Shown here one piece after another: positions 1 through 6,139 of a stretch of DNA of 64,000 nt. The stretch lies in contig JAQVHS010000003.1 of assembly GCA_028696075.1 (NCBI GenBank), positions 57,639 through 121,638 of the forward strand, given 5' to 3'. How positions within the stretch are numbered: the stretch's first letter is position 1; each line of letters starts with the position of its first letter. Source of the stretch: Candidatus Gastranaerophilales bacterium. Its GTDB lineage: Bacteria; Cyanobacteriota; Vampirovibrionia; Gastranaerophilales; JAILCC01. Both the position numbers and the translations under genes were made by a program. The notes under the pieces are model-generated. The model was given only the letters and a program-made list of their open reading frames with translations, did no database searches and had not been told where the DNA came from.

Positions 1-87
1 GATTATGTTTTCAGGTTAGGACACTATTCGGAAAATTATTGCGAAACAGTTATGTATGCTATTCCAAAAGAATTGTATAAGGCATGA
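1..87 (+). CDS. 3' end of an unidentified gene (partial)
   Basis: An open frame enters the window in frame 1 and ends with TGA at 85-87, giving 28 C-terminal residues that end in CETVMYAIPKELYKA. The composition is protein-like and the frame converges on the glycosyltransferase gene that ends at 127. That places it at the edge of the surface-glycan locus. The visible tail is too short to assign a family. It could be a chance open frame, but its position flush against a convergent gene makes a real gene end more likely. Confidence 0.5.
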   Translation, partial: DYVFRLGHYSENYCETVMYAIPKELYKA

Positions 88-126
88 ACGCCTGTCGCAT
101 AATTTTTATTATATTATCTGAAAAAA

Positions 127-1125
127 TTAATTAATATGAGATTTAATTGCAATACTTATCAACTTTATTTTAAACATTAAATATGATAAATTTAAAATAA
201 AATAAAATCTCGCTGGAATATTCTTCCTTTCAGTAAAATATTTTGGGTAGGTATTATAAATATGTCTAAATAATTTTTGTATAGAATAATGATAACATTT
301 TTTCTTATCATTGGTTGCTTTTTTGTAGTAACAAAGACCTTGCATTATTTTATAATCCAGATATGAATACATAAAATCATCGCAAGTAGTAGATTCTTTC
401 AGTATATCTTCACACATATAAAATATTTCTATAAATGCATGAATATTTTTGCCTGCGGAATATGAAACACTATTAGGATGTACCCTGTAATTGTAGAGAT
501 ATTTATTTAAACAACTGATTTTTTTTGCACTAATCATTGCTTTTATATAGAATAATGAATCTTCAATAAATTTATGACTTGAATATTTAATATTTTCTCT
601 TATTAAAAACTCTTTCCTGTAGATTTTGAAAGGAAGGGCGGTGGTTGAAAAAATAATATCTTGGGCATCTAAAGGAGAAAAAGTGTCTTCGCCGAACATT
701 GAATACATCGATGTTATGTATTCAACGGGCATTCTTGCATTATCACTTTCATAAAAACGATATGTATTAAAAATAGTTATGTCACTACCGTCACCTGAAA
801 TTTTATTATACATTAACTCCAAAGCATTAGGCTCTAACCAGTCATCACTGTCTAGGTAAAATATGTATTCTCCTTCAGCTTTTTTTAGCGCTAAATTCCT
901 TGCTACACCCTGTCCCTCATTTTCTTTACTGATAATTTTTATGCGGCTGTCGCGCGCTGAATATTTTTCCAGAATCTCTAAAGAATTGTCCGTTGAACCG
1001 TCATTTATACAAATCAACTCGAACTCATTTAGAGATTGATTTAAAACAGATTCTATTGCCTGAGCTAAATATTTAGCGGAATTAAATATCGGCATTATAA
1101 TAGAAATTTTTATTATATTGTTCAT
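127..1125 (-). CDS. GT2 family glycosyltransferase
   Basis: Family 2 (GT-A fold) glycosyltransferase of 332 residues, expected to move a sugar from a nucleotide-sugar donor onto a surface glycan on the cytoplasmic side of the membrane. The N-terminal strand ISIIMPIFN (residues 7-15), the INDGSTDNS donor-binding loop (40-48) and the metal-binding DSDD motif (92-95) are all visible. The C-terminal 100 residues are Lys/Tyr-rich with a hydrophobic stretch near the end (FYFILNLSYLMFKI), possibly membrane-associating. Its ATG overlaps the TGA of the upstream gene (1122..2411) by ATGA, so the two are translationally coupled. Neighbours (CDP-glycerol-type transferase, LicD) indicate a phosphopolyol- or phosphocholine-decorated polysaccharide. 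Substrate is unknown. Confidence 0.9.
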   Translation of the reverse strand: MNNIIKISIIMPIFNSAKYLAQAIESVLNQSLNEFELICINDGSTDNSLEILEKYSARDSRIKIISKENEGQGVARNLALKKAEGEYIFYLDSDDWLEPNALELMYNKISGDGSDITIFNTYRFYESDNARMPVEYITSMYSMFGEDTFSPLDAQDIIFSTTALPFKIYRKEFLIRENIKYSSHKFIEDSLFYIKAMISAKKISCLNKYLYNYRVHPNSVSYSAGKNIHAFIEIFYMCEDILKESTTCDDFMYSYLDYKIMQGLCYYKKATNDKKKCYHYSIQKLFRHIYNTYPKYFTERKNIPARFYFILNLSYLMFKIKLISIAIKSHIN

Positions 1126-2411
1126 AATATTCCTAATTCTTTTTTAATATCATCCAGTATATTTTTTGCTGCATAAGAATTTTTAAAATCAAGCTCTTCA
1201 AGAAGTTCCAGTCGTTTATCCTTTAGCGGGTCTTCTTTGTCGATAAGGATTTTATCCAACGATTCTTTAAGCTCGTCATTATTCCATACTCTATAGTAAG
1301 TTCCTAAAATCTTTTCAACAGAAGAATTATATTCTTTTGCGTATTTTGAAGCGAGATGAATAACAGGCTGCCCGGTCATAAAATACTCAGTTAAAAATGA
1401 GCCGCAATCGGTTATCAGGGCAGAAGATTGCATAAATAAATCCAGATAATCGCCTGTTTCATAACACATTCCTATTTTTGCCCATTCATTGTAGTAGTCT
1501 GCAATTTCTTCTTTAGACATAATTTTAGTTAAAGTACCTTTTAAACCGGGGTGAGGTTTAAATATCCAAGTTATTTCAGGGTGTTTTTTTGCATATTGGA
1601 GCATGAATTGCCCGGTTTCTTTGAATGTTCCCCATCGTAACATTTTGTTTTCTAAAAATGACCAATGCGGGGCATATATGACGTATTTTTTTTCTTCAAA
1701 TTTATTTTTATTTAAATAAAAATAATCCAGTTGAGGATGACCTGCTACTCTGAGATTTTTGCCCTTATTTGACATATTCTGTGCATAGTAATTGTGAATA
1801 AGCTGGTTTAAAACATAATGTGCATGGATATATCTATGAAATCTTAAATAATATTCATTCTCACCTAAAGCAGTAGCCACAAAATAAGGGACATAATAAG
1901 TTAATGCAAATGCTGAACACATAACAGGACCCTGATTTTTATGTACATACCAAGGCGCTTGATAAATTATTATGTCAGGATTGAATTTCTCAAGAGGAAT
2001 AAATTCATCCTTTTGCCAATCATATCCTATTTCAAGCCGCATATTCTTATTTCTGAAAAAATTATATACTTTTTGAGTATACCAAGGCGGCATATAGCTT
2101 AGTATGTATTCTTTTTTTGCACAATTCTTGGTAGCGATAATGACGGGTTCAAAATTCTTGTCTTGTTCCATCAAATCGTACAAAGATTGGCACTTCCATT
2201 TTGATTCATCATAAACGTGGAAAACCACCTTTAAAGGACGTTTTTTAGCTTCTGTCTGTAGTCTTTTTAGGACTTTTTTTGAATTGCTTTCAATATACCT
2301 GCAATTTTGATGAACTCTAAATCCTTCAAAAAAAGTTCTTATTTGTCTTTTAAACCCATACGGGGTAAAAAGCTCTATTGTTTTGCCGATTTTATCATAA
2401 GGAATATACAT
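1122..2411 (-). CDS. CDP-glycerol glycerophosphotransferase-family protein
   Basis: A 429-residue GT-B-like protein resembling the TagB/TagF glycerophosphotransferase family (PF04464), which polymerises or primes polyol-phosphate chains. Visible landmarks are the YAPHWS segment near residue 247, FKPHPGLKG near 285, and the C-terminal ITDCGSFLTEYFMTGQPVIH block near 335-354. The His-Pro and Asp-Cys-Gly-Ser/Thr patterns correspond to the family's CDP-binding half. No signal peptide is present, so it should act in the cytoplasm or at the inner leaflet. The stop of the upstream 134-residue protein lies immediately before its start, and its own stop overlaps the GT2 start, so the three minus-strand genes form one operon. 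In a diderm this more likely builds a capsule or O-antigen substituent than teichoic acid. Donor identity is inferred only. Confidence 0.78.
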   Translation of the reverse strand: MYIPYDKIGKTIELFTPYGFKRQIRTFFEGFRVHQNCRYIESNSKKVLKRLQTEAKKRPLKVVFHVYDESKWKCQSLYDLMEQDKNFEPVIIATKNCAKKEYILSYMPPWYTQKVYNFFRNKNMRLEIGYDWQKDEFIPLEKFNPDIIIYQAPWYVHKNQGPVMCSAFALTYYVPYFVATALGENEYYLRFHRYIHAHYVLNQLIHNYYAQNMSNKGKNLRVAGHPQLDYFYLNKNKFEEKKYVIYAPHWSFLENKMLRWGTFKETGQFMLQYAKKHPEITWIFKPHPGLKGTLTKIMSKEEIADYYNEWAKIGMCYETGDYLDLFMQSSALITDCGSFLTEYFMTGQPVIHLASKYAKEYNSSVEKILGTYYRVWNNDELKESLDKILIDKEDPLKDKRLELLEELDFKNSYAAKNILDDIKKELGIL

Positions 2412-2816
2412 TTAATTCTTTGACCAAATTTTTTCCAATAACTTAAGTATAGGTATTTTTACCAACGGAATAATTTTTATTTTTGAACGGTTAAATTCTG
2501 TATGATAAAAATCTTCTATAATTTCCGAATACTCCAGCGCTGCAACGATTACATAATCAGGGTTATATTTCGGTATTTTGTCTTTTGGAATTATTTTATA
2601 CCCAAGATGCATTTCTCCCTCTTCTTCCGGGGAAAATTTTTTATCAGAAATACCGATTATATTAAGACTCGAAATGTTGTAGTTGTCTTTAATAAACTGA
2701 AAGAGTTTACCTGTTCCGTAGATAATAATACTTTTATTTTTAAATTTCTTTTTTAAACGAGAAAAATGTTTATCAAATTTTACTTCTTTTAAATACTCTT
2801 TAAATTCATCTTCCAT
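2412..2816 (-). CDS. Free-standing Rossmann-like domain protein paralogous to the LicD N-terminus
   Basis: A 134-residue protein made of one small alpha/beta domain. After a Lys-rich helix comes KSIIIYGTGKLFQFIK, a nucleotide-binding-type beta1-GxG-alpha turn, then LNIIGISDKKF and a third beta-alpha unit (DYVIVAALEYSEI). The divergent LicD protein at 2937..4214 carries the same domain over its first ~120 residues (KIVIYGAG, LNIIALCDRKF, CDIILTAVLESETI), so the two are paralogues across a divergent promoter. Such domains accompany LicD-type and capsule proteins and are presumed to bind a nucleotide or nucleotide-sugar; the exact ligand is not known. It is the first gene of the minus-strand operon, directly abutting the glycerophosphotransferase-like gene. 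Confidence 0.75.
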   Translation of the reverse strand: MEDEFKEYLKEVKFDKHFSRLKKKFKNKSIIIYGTGKLFQFIKDNYNISSLNIIGISDKKFSPEEEGEMHLGYKIIPKDKIPKYNPDYVIVAALEYSEIIEDFYHTEFNRSKIKIIPLVKIPILKLLEKIWSKN

Positions 2817-2877
2817 ATATTATCCTCTTGCTACTATCATATCAAATCTTATAACATTCAACAACTTCTTAATAATC

Positions 2878-2906
2878 TTGAAAAATATTTTATATTATAA
2901 GATAAT
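2878..2906 (+). promoter_or_regulatory. Sigma70-type promoter for the LicD gene
   Basis: TTGAAA at 2878-2883 and GATAAT at 2901-2906 are separated by 17 bases in the 120-base divergent intergenic region. Transcription would start near 2913 and give a leader of about 24 bases. No clear Shine-Dalgarno sequence is visible before ATG 2937. Confidence 0.5.
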
Positions 2907-2936
2907 TCAACTGGTCAGTAAAATTCAAAGATTAAT

Positions 2937-4214
2937 ATGGATTATAAAAAACATTTTAAAAAAATTAATGCTGAAAAGCAAATAAAAAAACTATCAAAAA
3001 AATATGCTGACAAAAAAATAGTAATTTATGGTGCCGGGTTGTATTTTAGCGAGTTACAAAAACACTGCGACTTGTCTGCGCTAAATATTATAGCGCTGTG
3101 TGACAGAAAATTTAGTAATAAAGGTATCCAAGACTCCACGTATAAGACAATTTCACCAAAAGAATTATACAATTTTGATTGTGATATTATTCTTACGGCT
3201 GTATTAGAAAGCGAAACAATTATAGATCACCTGAGATATGTCATCCTTGCAGGCGGTTCTAACTATAATATAGAAATTATTCCTATATTAAAAAATTCTT
3301 TTTGGTCAAATTTACTTAGCTCCTTAACTAAAAAACATGAAAATAAAGAAAAAAAACTTTTTGAAATGTATCAGACTAATACTCTACAGCTAAAATTTTT
3401 ACAAAGCATAATACAACCCGAGTACTTAAAGCCCGCAGGCGGTGAGATTAGAGAATTTCAACTTAAAACTTTTAAATTTTGTCATAATATGCTAAAAGAT
3501 TTTGAACAAAATGATATAAAATATTTTCTAACTTGCGGTTCTTTACTGGGCGCTATAAGGCATAGAGGTTTTGTTCCATGGGATGATGATTTTGACATAG
3601 GAATGATGCGAGAAGATTATGAAAAAACAAAACTTTTCTGCGAAAAGAATTTTATTAAGATGGATTTAAGTACAGTTAGTATTAAAGATAAAAATTTATA
3701 TCCTCTTTGGCAAAAATATTTCAAAGAATACCCAAAACAAATTATATATTCCATAGATCAACATCATATCCAAATTTTCAGAGGAAAATCTATTGAAAAT
3801 TATGAAAATATAGATATATTTTGCCATGATTATTATGCAGAGGATTATTACGAAAAAGAACACTCAAATTATTTGCAAAAAATTAACAGAGATACACAAA
3901 TTTTGGAAAATTATCAACTGATGTATGATTTCTTGCAAAAAGAAATGAAAAATAATCCTGATATTGTTCAGTCAAGCAATAAAATATACTACAGTATAGA
4001 CGACTGGCTTTCTTATTTTTTCCCTATGAGAGGATTTTTCACCAAAGACATGATTTTTCCCCTTAAGCAGCTTGAGTTCGAAGGCGAACTGCTTTATGTG
4101 CCTAATGATTACCATGCGTATATGAGTCTTCAATATCCGAATTATATGGAGATGCCTGAAGATATGAGGTTTTTGGTTCATAAACTCAACAGAAAAAAAT
4201 ATATTAAAAATTAA
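2937..4214 (+). CDS. LicD family protein with N-terminal Rossmann-like domain
   Basis: A 425-residue two-domain protein. Residues ~1-120 form the same Rossmann-like domain seen in the divergent 134-residue neighbour. Residues ~170-425 are a LicD domain (PF04991; nucleotidyltransferase fold) with the hallmark GSLLGAIRHRGFVPWDDDF at about 201-219, in which the Gly-Ser and Asp-Asp-Asp-x-Asp residues bind nucleotide and metal. LicD proteins transfer phosphocholine or another phospho-substituent from a CDP-activated donor to a surface glycan. With the CDP-glycerol-type transferase beside it, this locus probably decorates a capsule or LPS with a phosphodiester-linked group. The stop lies only two bases from the convergent HdeD gene. 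Donor and acceptor are not determinable from sequence. Confidence 0.87.
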   Translation: MDYKKHFKKINAEKQIKKLSKKYADKKIVIYGAGLYFSELQKHCDLSALNIIALCDRKFSNKGIQDSTYKTISPKELYNFDCDIILTAVLESETIIDHLRYVILAGGSNYNIEIIPILKNSFWSNLLSSLTKKHENKEKKLFEMYQTNTLQLKFLQSIIQPEYLKPAGGEIREFQLKTFKFCHNMLKDFEQNDIKYFLTCGSLLGAIRHRGFVPWDDDFDIGMMREDYEKTKLFCEKNFIKMDLSTVSIKDKNLYPLWQKYFKEYPKQIIYSIDQHHIQIFRGKSIENYENIDIFCHDYYAEDYYEKEHSNYLQKINRDTQILENYQLMYDFLQKEMKNNPDIVQSSNKIYYSIDDWLSYFFPMRGFFTKDMIFPLKQLEFEGELLYVPNDYHAYMSLQYPNYMEMPEDMRFLVHKLNRKKYIKN

Positions 4215-4216
4215 TT

Positions 4217-4780
4217 CTATTTCCGCAGGGTGTTTTTCACCCCCAAAGAAGTGCTGTAGATTGTTATTAAAGATACACCCGTAAATACCAAACTTACACC
4301 GACCAATATACCTAAAACCCAAAGTGAAGATTCAGGCAGTGCAGCGATTATGTATACTCCCAGCCCCAGCTGTATCGCGGCTGCAAAGAAGTTTACCCAC
4401 CAGTATTTAAAGATGTTTTTGACTTGAATAGCGAAAGAAAAAGAGCTTGCACTCTCCAGTATAAAATATAACGCCACCATAATTGTCAGCAGCATTAAAT
4501 TCAACGCAGGGTGCATAAATAAGTAGCTGCCTATAACTATGGCAAGTATCCCTATCCCCATATCAAGAAAAACATGGTGCAGGTATTTAAAAGAGGCTAC
4601 GGCGTTCACAAACTTCGCTATACCCAGGATTATAAAAATTACACTGATTAGCATAGACAATGCCAAAGTGCTGAAAACCGGCAATACCAAATCTAATATC
4701 CCCAACAATAAAAATAAAATACCTTCAATTAAAATAAAAGTTAAAACTTTTTCGCTGAAATTTTCTATTATGTTATTCAT
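4217..4780 (-). CDS. HdeD-like integral membrane protein (DUF308)
   Basis: A 187-residue polytopic membrane protein with about six hydrophobic segments, starting with VLTFILIEGILFLLLGIL, matching the HdeD/DUF308 family (PF03729). HdeD in E. coli is an acid-resistance membrane protein; elsewhere the family is general-stress associated with no known activity. The start ATG is supported by AAGGAG seven bases upstream. Its promoter region contains an imperfect palindrome (TTTTAAGCGCTTATAAAA, 4807-4824) that could be a regulator site. It is transcribed alone, divergent from the hemerythrin pair, and opens the stress-related stretch of the window. Confidence 0.8.
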   Translation of the reverse strand: MNNIIENFSEKVLTFILIEGILFLLLGILDLVLPVFSTLALSMLISVIFIILGIAKFVNAVASFKYLHHVFLDMGIGILAIVIGSYLFMHPALNLMLLTIMVALYFILESASSFSFAIQVKNIFKYWWVNFFAAAIQLGLGVYIIAALPESSLWVLGILVGVSLVFTGVSLITIYSTSLGVKNTLRK

Positions 4781-4879
4781 ATTTTCTCCTTTTGTTCTCT
4801 TATTGATTTTAAGCGCTTATAAAATATATGGGTATATCCTCTAAGATAGGAACAAAAGAGCAGTTAATACAAAAGAAAA

Positions 4880-4908
4880 TTGACAAAAATTGAAAAATAC
4901 GCTAATTT
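4880..4908 (+). promoter_or_regulatory. Promoter of hemerythrin gene 1
   Basis: TTGACA (4880-4885), 17-base spacer, TAATTT (4903-4908). The same pattern with closely similar spacer sequence recurs at 5365-5393 before the second hemerythrin, so the duplicated unit included its promoter. Confidence 0.6.
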
Positions 4909-4942
4909 ATTACTCTGTACAGGTAATTGAGGTAGTAACCGC

Positions 4943-5350
4943 ATGATACAATGGAGTGAAAGACTTAAATTAGGTATAGATATTTTAGATGAACAGCACA
5001 AAGAACTTTTTGTTGTAACAAACAGGTTGCTTGAAGCATTTAAAAAAAATAACGCCCAAGACCAAGCTTATGAAGCAATTTGTTTTCTTGAAGAATATGT
5101 AATCAAGCATTTTAGAGCGGAAGAATTTTATTTCAGCAAATTGCCGTATCCTGATAAAGATAACCATATCAGGCTGCACAAAGAATTTCAAAGAAAGATT
5201 GAAGATTTTAAAAACAGGCACTTTAAAACAGGTATTACGCCTGTGGCAGCAAAAGAAATTTCCTCATATCTTTTGGATTGGTGGGTTTATCACATTGAAA
5301 ATGTTGACAGAAAATACGCTGACCTTCAAGCCAGAATTCGTTATCGCTAA
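4943..5350 (+). CDS. Bacteriohemerythrin (copy 1)
   Basis: A 135-residue single-domain hemerythrin. All seven di-iron ligands can be placed: His19 in DEQHKELF, His and Glu in KHFRAEEFYF, the two His of HIRLHKEF, and His and Asp in the WWVYHIENVD segment. Hemerythrins bind O2 reversibly at the di-iron centre and act in oxygen sensing, storage or scavenging; a free-standing version fits protection of an anaerobe or microaerophile. No transmembrane or signalling domain is attached, so it is cytoplasmic. A near-identical paralogue follows 76 bases downstream with its own promoter. A GAGG Shine-Dalgarno lies upstream of the ATG. Confidence 0.93.
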   Translation: MIQWSERLKLGIDILDEQHKELFVVTNRLLEAFKKNNAQDQAYEAICFLEEYVIKHFRAEEFYFSKLPYPDKDNHIRLHKEFQRKIEDFKNRHFKTGITPVAAKEISSYLLDWWVYHIENVDRKYADLQARIRYR

Positions 5351-5364
5351 TTGTTAATTACTGT

Positions 5365-5393
5365 TTGACAAAATCTTCAAAATAAGATAACTT
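5365..5393 (+). promoter_or_regulatory. Promoter of hemerythrin gene 2
   Basis: TTGACA (5365-5370), 17-base spacer, TAACTT (5388-5393). It resembles the promoter of the first hemerythrin both in the hexamers and in the flanking A-rich spacer. Confidence 0.6.
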
Positions 5394-5426
5394 ATTGCTT
5401 TAGTGTATTAGACGGTTGAGGGAATT

Positions 5427-5828
5427 ATGCTTCAGTGGAATAACAGGCTTAAATTAGGCATAGATATGATAGATGAGCAGCATAAGCAGATTTTTGTTGT
5501 AACGAATAACCTGCTTGACGCTTTTAAGCGAGGAAGCGGGCAAGATCAGGCTTATGATGCTATTTGTTTCCTTGAAGAGTATGTTAAAAAGCACTTTCAG
5601 GCGGAAGAATTTTATTTCGGCAAATTAAACTACCCCGAAAAAGAATATCATATTAGGTTGCACAGAGCATTTGAAGCTAAGCTGGGCGAGCTTAAAGATA
5701 AACACAGAAAAATGGGTATTACAAGAGCGGCAGCAAAAGAAATTTCTGACTTTTTAGTTAACTGGTGGGTTTCTCATATTCAAAACGTTGACAGAAGGTA
5801 TGCTGATTTAAATGCAAGAGTTCGCTAG
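5427..5828 (+). CDS. Bacteriohemerythrin (copy 2)
   Basis: A 133-residue hemerythrin sharing most residues with the preceding copy (for example RLKLGIDMIDEQHK against RLKLGIDILDEQHK), including every di-iron ligand: His in DEQHKQIF, His/Glu in KHFQAEEFYF, His/His in HIRLHRAF and His/Asp in SHIQNVD. It is a tandem duplicate with an independent promoter and a GAGGGA ribosome-binding site. The differences are mostly in surface positions, so both copies should bind O2. They may differ in affinity or expression level; the sequence does not tell. Cytoplasmic, single-domain. Confidence 0.93.
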   Translation: MLQWNNRLKLGIDMIDEQHKQIFVVTNNLLDAFKRGSGQDQAYDAICFLEEYVKKHFQAEEFYFGKLNYPEKEYHIRLHRAFEAKLGELKDKHRKMGITRAAAKEISDFLVNWWVSHIQNVDRRYADLNARVR

Positions 5829-5927
5829 TTCATTTGTAAATATTTATTAAACACTAATATTATATTTGTATGTTTTATTGACCTGCTTGTGTTAGTATTT
5901 AAACATAAACTAACCAGGGGAGTAAGC

Positions 5928-6131
5928 ATGAGAACGTTTATCTTTTTGCTTGGAATTTTGATGTTATTAACCGGTTTTGGAATGTTTGTTTTTGAATCCA
6001 ATGCACAAAACGTACCTGTTATTGAAAACAGGTCGGGATGTTGCTCGCACCATGGCGGAGTATGCGGCTGTTTTAAAGGCAGAGCTCAGTGCTGCGACGG
6101 TACACTTAGTCCTAGTTGTGGATGTGATTAA
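5928..6131 (+). CDS. Small exported Cys/His-rich protein
   Basis: A 67-residue protein. The start is the ATG at 5928, preceded by AGGGGAG with good spacing; an in-frame ATG at 5889 has no ribosome-binding site and would precede the signal sequence. Residues ~1-22 are a hydrophobic signal or anchor (FIFLLGILMLLTGFGMFVF). The mature part carries GCCSHHGGVCGC and QCCDGTLSPSCGC, eight cysteines and two adjacent histidines in about 30 residues. Small proteins with this CCSHHGGVCGC/CxDGTxSPxC signature occur in many Gram-negatives with no assigned function. The pattern suggests metal binding or disulfide knotting in the periplasm. It ends eight bases from the convergent sulfur-transferase fusion gene. 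Confidence 0.75.
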   Translation: MRTFIFLLGILMLLTGFGMFVFESNAQNVPVIENRSGCCSHHGGVCGCFKGRAQCCDGTLSPSCGCD

Positions 6132-6139
6132 TGTTAGTT

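Noticed and set aside
1..4214. Teichoic acid locus of a Gram-positive
   Set aside because: TolC, Mla and LptF genes in the same window show a diderm; the CDP-glycerol-type transferase is better read as a capsule or LPS modification gene.
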